Below, one piece after another: positions 24,439 through 34,328 of a stretch of DNA of 64,000 nt (positions are counted from its first letter, which is position 1; the number at the start of each line of letters is the position of its first letter). The DNA comes from Clostridiaceae bacterium. Lineage in GTDB: Bacteria; Bacillota; Clostridia; Lachnospirales; Lachnospiraceae. The position numbers and the translations under genes were made by a program. Where the stretch lies: contig QXWR01000008.1 in assembly GCA_009911065.1 (NCBI GenBank), positions 62,001-126,000 of the forward strand, in the 5' to 3' direction. Below the pieces are notes generated by a model. It was not told where the DNA came from. It worked only from the letters and a program-made list of their open reading frames with translations, and searched no databases.

Positions 24439-25914
24439 ATGTCTAATTATAAGCATGGTATACGGACGCGGCGGATTCCGACGCAATTATCCATTCCGAT
24501 CAAATCGGATGGGTGTATTCAATGCGTGATCGGAACGGCGCCCGTCAACATGGCGGAGGATCCGTATGATACCGTACACAAGCCGTTTGTTTTTCACAAC
24601 AAACCGGCAGCAATCAATGATCTTGGATATTGCACAGACTTTAAAAATTATACGTTGTGCCAGTCCATGTATGCGAATTTTGATGTTTTCGGGGTTGCGC
24701 CTATTGTAATGATCAATGTGCTGGATCCTGAAAAGCATGTAAAAGCGCAGCTTTCAAAAGAATACGGCGTTGCCGACGGGAAAATCCAGATTAACGAAAC
24801 AGGGATCCTTCTGGATAAACTTTCCATTTCATCTACGGGAGAAGCGGAAACCGTTTACAAGGATGAAGAAGATTATATCGCCACATTTAACAGCGACGGC
24901 ACAGTGACGGTTGCAATTATCAGCACAGGCGCGGCAAAGGATGAAACGAGCCTGAAAGCCACGTTTGCACAGCTGGATCCGTCGCTTGTTACATATGAGG
25001 ACGTGATCGGATCCTACAATGTGAAAACCAAAAAGAAAACCGGAATGGAGTTGATCGGCCGTGTTTATCCGAAATATGGGATCGTTCCTTCCCTTTTGCT
25101 GGCGCCTGGATGGTCGCATAATCCAGCCGTAAATCTTGCACTTAACGCAAAGGCGCAGCTGATTTCAAGCCTTTTCACGGCGAAAGTCGTTTCTGACCTG
25201 GACACGGCAGAGGGAAAAGCGGATTCTATGGAGGAAATCAAAGAATACAAGGATAAAAGCGCATATTCTGACCGAAATATGATCGTTGCGTGGCCGCTGG
25301 TGGGCGTCGGTGATTACACATATTATTACAGCGCACAACTGGCGGCACACTTACAATGGTTAGCGGCGAATAATGGCGGCGTTCCGTCCGCTTCTCCATC
25401 AAACAAGGATCTGAAAATTACCGGGCTTTATACGGCAGACGGTGAGGAAGTCATGCTGGAAATGGACGAAGCCAACGATTACGCGAACGCTTGCGGAATT
25501 GTGACGGCGATCAATTCTAACGGCTGGAAATGCTGGGGAAATAATACGGCAGCTTATCCTTCATCGTCGGATCCGATCGACAGATGGATCAACATTGTAA
25601 CGATTTTTGACTATATCGAAAACAATTTCAAGCTGACGTTTTTCCAGAAGGTTGACGATCTGACAAATTACCGGCTGATTGATGAAATTGTGTCCGGGTT
25701 CAATATGCAGCTGAATAGCCTTCAGGGTTCGGATGATATAGCGGGCGGGGAAATTGTTTTTGACCATGACGAAAATCCGATCAATGAAATCTTAAACGGA
25801 CACATTTTATTTCATACCAGGATCGGCGGATATGCCCCGGCGGAGGATATAGAAAATGTGTTTGAATTCGATCCGACAATCACGGAAGCCGCGCTGGAAG
25901 GGGGTGCTGAATAA
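24439..25914 (+). CDS. Contractile tail sheath protein
   Basis: 491 residues. Features include VIGTAPVNMA near 30, SLLLAPGWSHNPAVNLALNA near 210, NMIVAWPLVGVGDYTYYYSA near 280, and a C-terminal DPIDRWINIVTIFDYIENNF domain, characteristic of the P2 FI/T4 gp18 sheath family. The product surrounds the tube and contracts on infection. This assigns the phage to the myovirus morphotype. Confidence 0.95.
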   Translation: MSNYKHGIRTRRIPTQLSIPIKSDGCIQCVIGTAPVNMAEDPYDTVHKPFVFHNKPAAINDLGYCTDFKNYTLCQSMYANFDVFGVAPIVMINVLDPEKHVKAQLSKEYGVADGKIQINETGILLDKLSISSTGEAETVYKDEEDYIATFNSDGTVTVAIISTGAAKDETSLKATFAQLDPSLVTYEDVIGSYNVKTKKKTGMELIGRVYPKYGIVPSLLLAPGWSHNPAVNLALNAKAQLISSLFTAKVVSDLDTAEGKADSMEEIKEYKDKSAYSDRNMIVAWPLVGVGDYTYYYSAQLAAHLQWLAANNGGVPSASPSNKDLKITGLYTADGEEVMLEMDEANDYANACGIVTAINSNGWKCWGNNTAAYPSSSDPIDRWINIVTIFDYIENNFKLTFFQKVDDLTNYRLIDEIVSGFNMQLNSLQGSDDIAGGEIVFDHDENPINEILNGHILFHTRIGGYAPAEDIENVFEFDPTITEAALEGGAE

Positions 25915-26423
25915 TGAAAATACCCACAGTGTTAAATAACTTTAATACTTACGGGAACGCTCATAAATACGTGGGAGTTGCCGCGGAAGTGACGCTGCCT
26001 AATTTTGAATACCTGACGGAAACAATCGACGGCGCCGGAATCGGTGGAGAGATTGAGGAAGCGATCGAGGGTTCCTTCGGTTCACTGGAAACAGAAACCA
26101 CATTCCAGAATATCGGCCAGGAATATTTTGATTATATCACACAGACCGGGATCGTCACATACCGCGGATCTATGCAAATGACCGACACGGCCACACAAAC
26201 GAATGATTTTCAGGGAATTGTCGTAACGACAAAGGGAAAAGTCAAATCGTTTGACCTGGGAACGCTGAAAAAAGGCGGAAAAGGGGAGCCGAAAGTCGTT
26301 CGTGAATTGACCTATTGCAAGATCACGATCGGCGGAACAAATGTCCTGGAACTGGATAAATACAACATGATCTGGAAGCTGAACGGCGTTGACCGTCTGC
26401 AAAAAGTACGAAGCCAGATATAA
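25914..26423 (+). CDS. Tail tube protein (P2 FII-like)
   Basis: 169 residues: MKIPTVLNNFNTYGNAHKYV, TLPNFEYLTETIDGAGIGGE and a C-terminal strand NVLELDKYNMIWKLNGVD, all typical of P2 FII major tail tube. The start overlaps the sheath stop (TAATG). Confidence 0.93.
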   Translation: MKIPTVLNNFNTYGNAHKYVGVAAEVTLPNFEYLTETIDGAGIGGEIEEAIEGSFGSLETETTFQNIGQEYFDYITQTGIVTYRGSMQMTDTATQTNDFQGIVVTTKGKVKSFDLGTLKKGGKGEPKVVRELTYCKITIGGTNVLELDKYNMIWKLNGVDRLQKVRSQI

Positions 26424-26451
26424 AAATTGATATGAAAGAGAGGAAATAAGC

Positions 26452-27065
26452 ATGGACAATTATGCAGAAACAAGCCGGGAAGAGTATACCGGAGAAAATG
26501 CAGCAGAAAACAATCTGGAAAAAGTGGTTCCTGAAATCCCGGTGGCGCCTACACAGGAGGGGAAAACGTCGCTTCTTCCCAAAAAAGAGGGCCAGGAGGA
26601 TGAATTGATCATCACATTCCGGAAACCTTTTGGTTTTGAGGGGGAAACATTCCGGGAACTTGACCTTCACGGCCTGGAAGATTTACGCGGCCGCGATCTG
26701 ACAGCGATCGAAAAGGCGTTCAATAAAACGGGCGTTTCTTCATTCGTTCCGGAATCAACCACGACATACGCGAAAATTGTTGCTACAAAGGTAACGGGCC
26801 TTCCGGCTGAATTTTTCGAGGATCTTCCGGTCGGTGAGATTGAAAAAATCAAAAATGCGGTTGTGGGTTTTTTCTACAAAGACGAATAAGGCATAATTCC
26901 GGGAAAGACATACAGAAAACGGCCGTTCACTTGTCTATGGCAACTAATACCGGGATTGATTTCTTTACGGGCCTTCCGCTGGAAGATTTCCTGGACGTAG
27001 CAAAGGAGGTGGCGGAAATCGGCAAACAAAACAACATACGAACTGGCGCTAGAAATCGGAGGTAA
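26452..27065 (+). CDS. Tail assembly chaperones gpE and gpE+E' by programmed -1 frameshift
   Basis: The zero frame (26,452-26,889, 145 aa) encodes a gpE-like protein with LIITFRKPFGFEGETFREL. Near its end the heptamer T-TTT-TTC at 26,868-26,874 is a canonical -1 slip site. The -1 frame stays open to TAA 27,063-27,065, adding about 63 residues containing MATNTGIDFFTGLPLEDFLD, the expected E'-type helix. Such fusions guide tape-measure and tube assembly. RBS AGAGAGGAAATAAGC before ATG 26452. Confidence 0.85.
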
Positions 27066-30000
27066 AATACAAAGCTCATTAGAGAAATCCGTGGGCGGCG
27101 TAAATAAAAAGCTGGATTCCATTGGAAAAGCTGCAAAGACAGCAGCAAAGATCGCAACGGCGGCATTTGCCGCCGTAAAGATTGGCGATTTTATGAAGGA
27201 CGCAGTTTCTACATATGCAGACTTCGATCAGGCTATGGCAAACACGGCAGCGACAGCCGGAGCCAGCGCCGAAGATTACCAGAAATTAGAAGCGGCAGCC
27301 CTGGAAATGGGGAAAAAGACAACCAAAACGGCGACAGAAGCAAGTGAAGCCCTGGGATATATGGCACTTGCCGGATGGGATGTAAACACGTCTATATCCG
27401 CATTGGAGCCGGTTCTTCGATTGTCTGAAGCCACTTCGATGGATCTTGCTACATGTTCCGATTTAGTAACAGATTCAATGAGTGCATTGGGCCTTACCGT
27501 CGATGATCTATCCGGCTATCTGGATGTGGCGTGTAAGGCCAACAATAAAAGCAATCAGACGGCGCAACAGCTGATGGAAGCATATATCGGATGTGGCGGC
27601 GTCTTAAATAATTTAGGCGTCGAAGTGGAGGATAGCGCCACGGCGCTTGGCGTTCTGGCAAACAGGGGTATAAAAGGATCCGAAGCCGGAAACAAATTAA
27701 GCACAGTTTTAATAAACCTAACATCCGGAACCGGCCAGGCCGGGGAAATGATGAAAAAGTTAGGTATTTCGGCGTTTGATTCCGAAGGGAAGTTTATAGG
27801 CTTACAAGCTACACTGGAACAGGTGAACAAAGCAACGGCCGGGCTGACAGAGGAAGAAAGAAACGCCGCACTTGCGGCAATCGGCGGAAAAACGCAGATT
27901 GACACATTAAACGATCTTCTTGCTGGATTGAATACCACGACAGAGGACGGGCGGACAGAATGGCAAGCCCTGAATGATGAATTGCGCGACGCTGAAGGCG
28001 CTATGATGGATATGGCCGGAAAAGTCACAGACACGCTTCCGGGCGCTATGGCCGTTTTCGGTTCCGCGGTTGACGACGCAAAGATCCGGTTATGTAAGAT
28101 ATTCGCGCCGATGGCAAAGGACGCCATTTTCGCCGTTGCTGACTACATACCGCATATTACCGAAAAAGTAACGGGATTTATTCAGACCTTATCGGGGAAA
28201 GCGGTTCCGGCGATTTCATCATTCAAGGATCGGGCGGTTGCACTGTTTAACAAAGTCCGGCCCGTACTGGAAGATATAGGCGCGAAAGGGGCGGCGGCTT
28301 TTAAATTCCTGGCAGAAACAGGACAGACAGCCCTTCGGAACGTCAAAACAGCAATAGAGGAAAACCGGCCCGCCATTGATAAGGTTATCGCGGTAGTGCT
28401 GGATCTGAAAGACAAACTTTTTGAAGCGTTTGAAAAAGCAAAACCGGCAATCTCTTTTATTGCCACACAAGCGCTTCCTCAAGTGGTGGCGGCAGCTATG
28501 AAGTTAGTCGGAGCCGCGGCCACGGTGTACCAAAAATTAAACGAATGGGGCGCGTTGAAGCCTATCATCATAGGGATCGCTGGTGCTATTGCGGCGGTTA
28601 AGATGGTGAATTTTGCAAAGGACACACTGAACACAGTAAAAGCAGTAAAGGCGCTTGTTACTGTATTTGCGGCAGAAAAAAAGGCTATGCTGGCGAATCT
28701 TGCACTAAAAATAAAGGATAAGGCGGAAACATTATACTTTCATGCTTTATATGCAAAGGACGCCATTGTAAAAGGGGCCAGCACAGCGGCAACATGGGCG
28801 CAAACCGCGGCTATGACGGCATGGAACGCAATTTGTACAGTGGGAACGGCAGTAACAACGGCGTTAGGCGCTGCATTTACATTCTTAACAAGTCCGATCG
28901 GGCTTGTCATACTGGCGATCGCCGCGATTATTGCGATCGGGGTATTGCTATACAAAAACTGGGATACGGTCAAAGAAAAGGCCGGGCAGCTGAAAGACTG
29001 GCTTACTGGAAAATTCAACGAAATAAAGGAGAATATTTCAAAAGCGGTTCAGGCGTTCGCGGATAAATTCCCGGCCGCGTTCGCTTTTATTTCGTCTGTA
29101 TTCGACAGCTGGCGCCAGACGGTAGGAAATGTTATATCCGGCGTGAAACAGGTATTCCAGGGTATTATACAGTTTTTTACCGGTATTTTTACCGGAGATT
29201 GGCAAAAAGCACTAGACGGGCTGAAAAATATCTTTTCGGGCGCTTTCAAGGCGCTTTCTTCCCTTGCTATGGCGCCGCTGAACGCGCTGAAGGGCGTTGT
29301 AACGGGCGCTTTTAATGCGATCGACGTTGCGACGGGCGGAAAGCTGACCGCGATCAAGGAAAAGGCTTCCGAAGCCTGGAATTCCGTCAAGGAAACAGCC
29401 GGAAATGTGCTGACGGCCGCGAAAGATACCATAACGGAAAAACTTTCCAACATTAAAGCCGCTTATGATTCACACGGCGGCGGGATCCAGGGCATAGCGG
29501 CGGCAGCTATGGAGGGCGTAAAAGGCTATTACACGGCCGGTTATACCTTTATAAACAACCTGACAGGCGGAAAGCTGGATGAAGTGAAAGCAAAATTCAC
29601 GGAAAAATTATCATCCGTAAAACAAACCGTGTCGGAAGCGTTCTCAAACGTGACTAGCACGGTAGGAAGCATGATGTCACAGGCGGCAGCCAACGCAAGA
29701 TCAAACCTGGAAAGTATGAAAGCGGCGTATACATCCGCTGGCGGCGGGATAAAGGGCATTATGGCCGCTTCCATGCAAGGCATACAAAACACAGTTAGTA
29801 ATGTAATGTCGGCAATCAATACAATCACAGGCGGGAAGCTGGATGAAGTCCGAAACGCTTTTCAGTCAAAAATCGAAGCGGCGAAATCCGTTGTATCAAA
29901 TGGGCTGAACGCGATCAAGGGGTTCTTTTCCGGTTTATCCCTGAAACTGCCTGACATTAAACTTCCGCATTTTTCAATTAGCGGATCCTTTTCACTTGCC

Positions 30001-30516
30001 CCGCCATCAATTCCGAAAATCGGCGTTGAATGGTACAAGGACGGCGGAATTTTAACAGGGCCTACAATATTCGGCGCGAATAATGGTTCGTTGCTGGGTG
30101 GCGGTGAAGCTGGACGGGAAGCCGTTTTGCCGTTATCGGAATTATGGTCAAATATGCGATCGGTGGTCGCTGGCGTTGTCGGTTCCACAGTACCACAGCA
30201 GACGGCAGCAGACGGCGGCGCGGGAATGTTTGACCGGATCAATCAGCTGGTAAACGGCAGCCAGGCGGAAGGCGTCGGCGGTTCTGTTACAAAAGAACTT
30301 TATAACACGGTAAACAATAATAGCACTGTCAACAAAACGAGCAAAGCGGACAATTCCGACAATTCTTCAAAGTTGGTATTTTCCCCGCAAATTACCATTC
30401 AGGGGAACGCAAGCAAGGAAGATGTGACTTCCGCGCTGCAAATGTCACAGGCGGATTTTGAAAGGATGTACGCAGAGCATGAACGGCAGAAGGGCAGAAC
30501 AGCCTTCGCCACGTAA
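27019..30516 (+). CDS. Tail tape measure protein (start codon unclear)
   Basis: About 1,165 residues if counted from 27,019. The N-terminal helical part reads KTTYELALEIGGKIQSSLEK upstream of the first standard start (GTG 27091). A perfect ribosome site GGAGG at 27,005-27,009 precedes codon TCG (27,019-27,021) at ideal spacing where ATG/TTG is expected. Contents: a coiled coil with Ala-rich helices, hydrophobic segments near 590-630 (VTTALGAAFTFLTSPIGLVI), three TGGKLDEV-type repeats, and a C-terminal GGGEAGREAVLPLSEL. It sets tail length and is ejected with DNA. Confidence 0.9.
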   Translation, partial: SANKTTYELALEIGGKIQSSLEKSVGGVNKKLDSIGKAAKTAAKIATAAFAAVKIGDFMKDAVSTYADFDQAMANTAATAGASAEDYQKLEAAALEMGKKTTKTATEASEALGYMALAGWDVNTSISALEPVLRLSEATSMDLATCSDLVTDSMSALGLTVDDLSGYLDVACKANNKSNQTAQQLMEAYIGCGGVLNNLGVEVEDSATALGVLANRGIKGSEAGNKLSTVLINLTSGTGQAGEMMKKLGISAFDSEGKFIGLQATLEQVNKATAGLTEEERNAALAAIGGKTQIDTLNDLLAGLNTTTEDGRTEWQALNDELRDAEGAMMDMAGKVTDTLPGAMAVFGSAVDDAKIRLCKIFAPMAKDAIFAVADYIPHITEKVTGFIQTLSGKAVPAISSFKDRAVALFNKVRPVLEDIGAKGAAAFKFLAETGQTALRNVKTAIEENRPAIDKVIAVVLDLKDKLFEAFEKAKPAISFIATQALPQVVAAAMKLVGAAATVYQKLNEWGALKPIIIGIAGAIAAVKMVNFAKDTLNTVKAVKALVTVFAAEKKAMLANLALKIKDKAETLYFHALYAKDAIVKGASTAATWAQTAAMTAWNAICTVGTAVTTALGAAFTFLTSPIGLVILAIAAIIAIGVLLYKNWDTVKEKAGQLKDWLTGKFNEIKENISKAVQAFADKFPAAFAFISSVFDSWRQTVGNVISGVKQVFQGIIQFFTGIFTGDWQKALDGLKNIFSGAFKALSSLAMAPLNALKGVVTGAFNAIDVATGGKLTAIKEKASEAWNSVKETAGNVLTAAKDTITEKLSNIKAAYDSHGGGIQGIAAAAMEGVKGYYTAGYTFINNLTGGKLDEVKAKFTEKLSSVKQTVSEAFSNVTSTVGSMMSQAAANARSNLESMKAAYTSAGGGIKGIMAASMQGIQNTVSNVMSAINTITGGKLDEVRNAFQSKIEAAKSVVSNGLNAIKGFFSGLSLKLPDIKLPHFSISGSFSLAPPSIPKIGVEWYKDGGILTGPTIFGANNGSLLGGGEAGREAVLPLSELWSNMRSVVAGVVGSTVPQQTAADGGAGMFDRINQLVNGSQAEGVGGSVTKELYNTVNNNSTVNKTSKADNSDNSSKLVFSPQITIQGNASKEDVTSALQMSQADFERMYAEHERQKGRTAFAT

Positions 30517-30533
30517 AAAAAGGGGGCCGATGT

Positions 30534-30743
30534 ATGGACGAAAACAGAATATACACAACCGTACAAGGGGACATGTGGGATTCAATAGCCTATCATTTTT
30601 ATGGCGATGTGAAATACATCGGCCTTTTGTTACAAAATAATCTTGACCTTCTGGAAATATATGTTTTTTCAGCCGGAACAAAGGTTTTTATTCCGGAGAT
30701 TCCGGAGGAATACGACGAAGATTTACCAGAATGGAGAAGATAA
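30534..30743 (+). CDS. Tail protein X (LysM-like)
   Basis: 69 residues; YTTVQGDMWDSIAYHFYGDV with FSAGTKVFIPEIP is the gpX/LysM-like fold found between tape measure and gpD in P2-like tails. It probably joins tube end and hub. Strong RBS AAGGGGGCCG. Confidence 0.9.
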   Translation: MDENRIYTTVQGDMWDSIAYHFYGDVKYIGLLLQNNLDLLEIYVFSAGTKVFIPEIPEEYDEDLPEWRR

Positions 30744-30746
30744 GCT

Positions 30747-32012
30747 ATGAAAGCGCGGCAGTCATCCGTTATCGTAAAATATAACGGGAAAGATATTACA
30801 AAAACAATCACTGACTATATAGAGGGATTCCAGTATGTTGACAATGCCAGCGGAACGGCCGACACGGTAACGCTAAAGCTGAACAACCGAAGCGGGAAGT
30901 GGTCGGCTGGCTGGATCCCGGTGGAAGGTGATTTCGTCGAATCAATCATAAAATTAACCAACTGGACAGCGGAAGGCGACAATAGAAAATATAATTGCGG
31001 CTATTTCCTAATAGACGATCTTTCTTATTCAGGCCCGCCTTCCGTGGCTTCGGTCGGCGGAATTGCAACGCCGATCCGGACGGATTTCAACGTCACGGAA
31101 AAATCAAAAACATGGAAAAAAACGACGGTAAAGGGAATCCTTCAAAAGATTTCAGGCGAAGCCGGGATAACACTTTATTTTTCCGGCCAGGATTACCCTA
31201 TTGAGGAATTAGAGCAGTCAAACAAGACAAATCAATCATTCGCGTTTGAATTATGCAATTCTTATAATCTTGCTATGAAATTGTATAACAGAAGAATGGT
31301 TGTTTTCGATCAGACAGAGTATGAGGATAAAAAGGCAAGTTTAAATATAAATAAATCACAGCTGGAAAGCTGGAATATTGGAAAGAAAATGACGAGGGCC
31401 TATGACGGCGTATCGATCAGTTATACAGATTCTAAAAAGAATCAAACTTTAAGCTATAAATTCATGCTGAAGGATGGAAACAGAATTCTAAAGCTGAATG
31501 AAACGGCGGAAAGCCTTCAGGACGCGGAAATCAAGGCAAAGGCTAAATTGCTAGAGCATAACAGACAATGCCAGACAATGAGTGTAAAGCTGATGGGCGA
31601 TACAAAATATATCGCCAGCAAATGCGCGAATGTGTCCGGGTTCGGAAAGCTGGACGGGAAATATTATATTGATACTGTCACACACGAAAAAAACGCCGGT
31701 TCCGGCTATTATTGCACGCTGGAAATGCACGCCGTTATCATTGTTAAGGGCGTAACCGTGGCAAAGGTAGATTCCGGAGATACTACAAAAAAGGCTTCGG
31801 AATCAAGCGCAAAATCAAAAACATACACGGTTGTTTCCGGTGACACACTATGGAAAATCAGCACACAGTTTTTAGGATCCGGCGCTAAATACATGCAGAT
31901 ATACAATGCAAATTCCGGAACCATAGAGGGCACCGCAAAATCACACGGGAAAACATCGTCAAGCAACGGACACTGGATATATCCAGGAACCACGCTAACG
32001 ATTCCGGGATAA
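30747..32012 (+). CDS. Baseplate hub protein gpD with C-terminal LysM
   Basis: 421 residues. The first ~330 match late-control D/hub proteins (SSVIVKYNGKDITKTITDYI, DAEIKAKAKLLEHNRQCQTM). A LysM domain follows at about 360-420 (KTYTVVSGDTLWKISTQFLG ... GTTLTIPG), so the hub may bind peptidoglycan during penetration. It directly follows gpX. Confidence 0.92.
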   Translation: MKARQSSVIVKYNGKDITKTITDYIEGFQYVDNASGTADTVTLKLNNRSGKWSAGWIPVEGDFVESIIKLTNWTAEGDNRKYNCGYFLIDDLSYSGPPSVASVGGIATPIRTDFNVTEKSKTWKKTTVKGILQKISGEAGITLYFSGQDYPIEELEQSNKTNQSFAFELCNSYNLAMKLYNRRMVVFDQTEYEDKKASLNINKSQLESWNIGKKMTRAYDGVSISYTDSKKNQTLSYKFMLKDGNRILKLNETAESLQDAEIKAKAKLLEHNRQCQTMSVKLMGDTKYIASKCANVSGFGKLDGKYYIDTVTHEKNAGSGYYCTLEMHAVIIVKGVTVAKVDSGDTTKKASESSAKSKTYTVVSGDTLWKISTQFLGSGAKYMQIYNANSGTIEGTAKSHGKTSSSNGHWIYPGTTLTIPG

Positions 32013-32021
32013 GGGGGAATT

Positions 32022-32453
32022 ATGGCAGAAGTTATCAGGGTGGGCTATATATCATCCGTAAATTACGAAGAGGGAACGGCACAAGTCATATATAAAGACC
32101 GCGACAATTCTTTATCGCCGTTTATGCCGCTATGGTCAAATGAGTTTTTCCCGCCAGAGATTGACACAATGGTTTATGTCATACACCTTCAGAACGGCGG
32201 CACAAGGGGAATGATCATCATTCCGCCATATACGGAACGGAACCGGCCGCCAGAGGGAAAAGAAGGAATCTGGCGAAAAGATTTCGGTGACGGAAGCTAT
32301 TTGCGATATGACAGAAAAACAAAGCAGCTAGACATTGTATGCGACAAATTGACCGTTTCCGGGGATCTGCATGTTGACGGCGAAATACGCGTGGAAAGCG
32401 ATATTCATATCGGCGGAAATCTGTATTTACACGGTACAACAATAAAGGAATAG
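32022..32453 (+). CDS. Baseplate spike protein gpV-like
   Basis: 143 residues. An OB-fold N-terminus (VGYISSVNYEEGTAQVIYKD ... MPLWSNEFFPPEIDTMVYVI) is followed by a repetitive beta-helix (VSGDLHVDGEIRVESDIHIG), the structure of gpV membrane-piercing spikes. It forms a trimer below the hub. Confidence 0.92.
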   Translation: MAEVIRVGYISSVNYEEGTAQVIYKDRDNSLSPFMPLWSNEFFPPEIDTMVYVIHLQNGGTRGMIIIPPYTERNRPPEGKEGIWRKDFGDGSYLRYDRKTKQLDIVCDKLTVSGDLHVDGEIRVESDIHIGGNLYLHGTTIKE

Positions 32454-32464
32454 GGGGCGCTTTT

Positions 32465-32854
32465 ATGATTGGATTTTTTGGGAGTGTAACCTTCAAAACG
32501 TCTGATAAACGAATATGCACTTTCAACAATTTGAAAAGAACGATTTCCGGCAGCTATTCCGAACATAAACGGTACACAAAGAAATCACAGCGGGAATTTG
32601 AGGGGCCGGAAAATCAATCCGTCACATTTGAAATGAAGTTTGTTGCCGGTCATGGGGTGAAGCCCCTTGCTATGCTGAATAAGATCATAAAACTATGTGA
32701 AAATGGAACGGTATGCACGTTTGTCCTGGGCGGCCACAAGGTAGGCGGCGGCCGTTGGACAATAGATAGTGTTGACGCGGATTATAGGGAAGTGTGGAAT
32801 CGCGGGGAACTTGTTTCCGTTGCCGTGAATGTGACGGCCACAGAATACCATTAA
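32465..32854 (+). CDS. Tail protein gpU-like
   Basis: 129 residues, FFGSVTFKTSDKRICTFNNL ... FEMKFVAGHGVKPLAMLNKI ... VGGGRWTIDSVDADYREVWN ... GELVSVAVNVTATEY, the pattern of P2 gpU. It connects tail components around the tube end or baseplate. Weak RBS TAGGGGGCGC. Confidence 0.85.
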   Translation: MIGFFGSVTFKTSDKRICTFNNLKRTISGSYSEHKRYTKKSQREFEGPENQSVTFEMKFVAGHGVKPLAMLNKIIKLCENGTVCTFVLGGHKVGGGRWTIDSVDADYREVWNRGELVSVAVNVTATEYH

Positions 32855-32866
32855 GGCGGTGATCGG

Positions 32867-33181
32867 ATGATAGTTATAGACGGAGTGCAGATCATAATCA
32901 ATAGTGTGTATGAAAAGAAACTTCGTGAGGATATTTTCAATAAAATCATGTTTCTTTTAACACTGATAAAGGGAACCATTCCCATGAACCGGGAAATCGG
33001 GCTGGAATCGGAAATTGTGGATCTGCCTATGTATGAAGCGCAAAACCGGTACACGGTTAGCGCTATGGAGTTGATAGAAAAATTTGAAACGCGTGTAACA
33101 GTCGATGAAATCAGTTTTGAAGTATATGAACGGACTGGAAAAATGATTCCGAAGGTGGTGGTAACATACAATGGCGATTGA
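32867..33181 (+). CDS. Baseplate wedge protein, gpW-like position
   Basis: 104 residues; a C-terminal segment VDEISFEVYERTGKMIPKVV fits small baseplate wedge proteins (P2 gpW/T4 gp25-like), which precede gpJ. The N-terminal helix includes LREDIFNKIMFLLTLIKGTI. It overlaps gpJ by 11 bp. Confidence 0.7.
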   Translation: MIVIDGVQIIINSVYEKKLREDIFNKIMFLLTLIKGTIPMNREIGLESEIVDLPMYEAQNRYTVSAMELIEKFETRVTVDEISFEVYERTGKMIPKVVVTYNGD

Positions 33182-34328
33182 TATTCAAAAATTATATGCG
33201 CTTCCTGATATTTCGTTTATAGAAGATATTTCCTATGAGCAGATTTTAAATGAAATGATCGGGGATTATGAAAAAAAGTATGAGGAACAAACGAAACAGA
33301 AAATTGTTTTGCGGCCAGGCGACAAGGATCATATTCATTTAAGAATTGAAGCCGGGCAGTATTTCCAAATGTACCAAATGTTAGATAATGCTGCAAAAAT
33401 GAATCTTTTAAAATATTCGCGCGGCGATTTCCTGAAGCATTTAGGGGCATTTAAAAAGACATTCATCCAGGAACCGAAACCGGCGATCGTGAAAATGCGC
33501 TTTAATCTTTCCGAAATCAGGAAAGACGTTATTTATATTCCACAGGGAACGCGGGTAACAGCTGGCGACGGCGTTTATTTTGCGACGGATGATTACGCGG
33601 AAGTGAAAGCTGGGGAATCATACGCGGATATAAATTGCACGTGTGAGGTTATCGGAACCGTGGGGAATGATTACATTGTCGGGCAGATCGGAACGCTGGT
33701 TGATCCGGTTCCCTATGTGGAATCCGTTGAAAATGTCACGAAATCAGAGGGCGGAACGGGCGAGGAATCGGAAGAAAGTTTTCGGGAGCGGATCTTCCTG
33801 GCGCCGTCGTCTTATTCCGTGGCCGGGCCGTCTGACGCTTACGAATATTGGGTAAAGCAGTATAATTCCGCAGCGATTGAGGATGTAAAAATACATGAGC
33901 CGTTAGAAGCGGTTGTGGATATTCGGATTTTGCTTCGTGGCGGGGCGCTTCCTAGTGAATCATTTTGCGGCGGCTGCCTGGAATACCTGAAGGAAAATCC
34001 GATCATTCCGCTTACTGATAATGTTTATGTATCGGCGCCGGATGTGGCGCCCTATGACCTGAAAGCAACATATTACATTTCACGAAGCGACATAAACAAT
34101 ATAGCGACGATCCAGGCGTCCATTGAAGCGGCAAAAGATACATATTTAAGCTGGCAGAAAACAAAGATCGGGCGTGACATAAATCCGGACGCGCTGACGG
34201 AATTTGTCCGGGCGGCTGGCGGAAAGCGCGTTGTGATAGAATCCCCCGTGTTTACCGTGATTCCGGAAACATCGATCGCAATCGAAAACAGTGTAAAATT
34301 TGTCTATGGCGGGGTAGAAGATGATTAA
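33171..34328 (+). CDS. Baseplate protein gpJ
   Basis: 385 residues. Typical gpJ markers: YIPQGTRVTAGDGVYFATDD, CEVIGTVGNDYIVGQIGTLV, GTGEESEESFRERIFLAPSS, and AGGKRVVIESP near the end. A structural component of the baseplate wedge. Overlaps gpI by 8 bp. Confidence 0.93.
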   Translation: MAIDIQKLYALPDISFIEDISYEQILNEMIGDYEKKYEEQTKQKIVLRPGDKDHIHLRIEAGQYFQMYQMLDNAAKMNLLKYSRGDFLKHLGAFKKTFIQEPKPAIVKMRFNLSEIRKDVIYIPQGTRVTAGDGVYFATDDYAEVKAGESYADINCTCEVIGTVGNDYIVGQIGTLVDPVPYVESVENVTKSEGGTGEESEESFRERIFLAPSSYSVAGPSDAYEYWVKQYNSAAIEDVKIHEPLEAVVDIRILLRGGALPSESFCGGCLEYLKENPIIPLTDNVYVSAPDVAPYDLKATYYISRSDINNIATIQASIEAAKDTYLSWQKTKIGRDINPDALTEFVRAAGGKRVVIESPVFTVIPETSIAIENSVKFVYGGVEDD

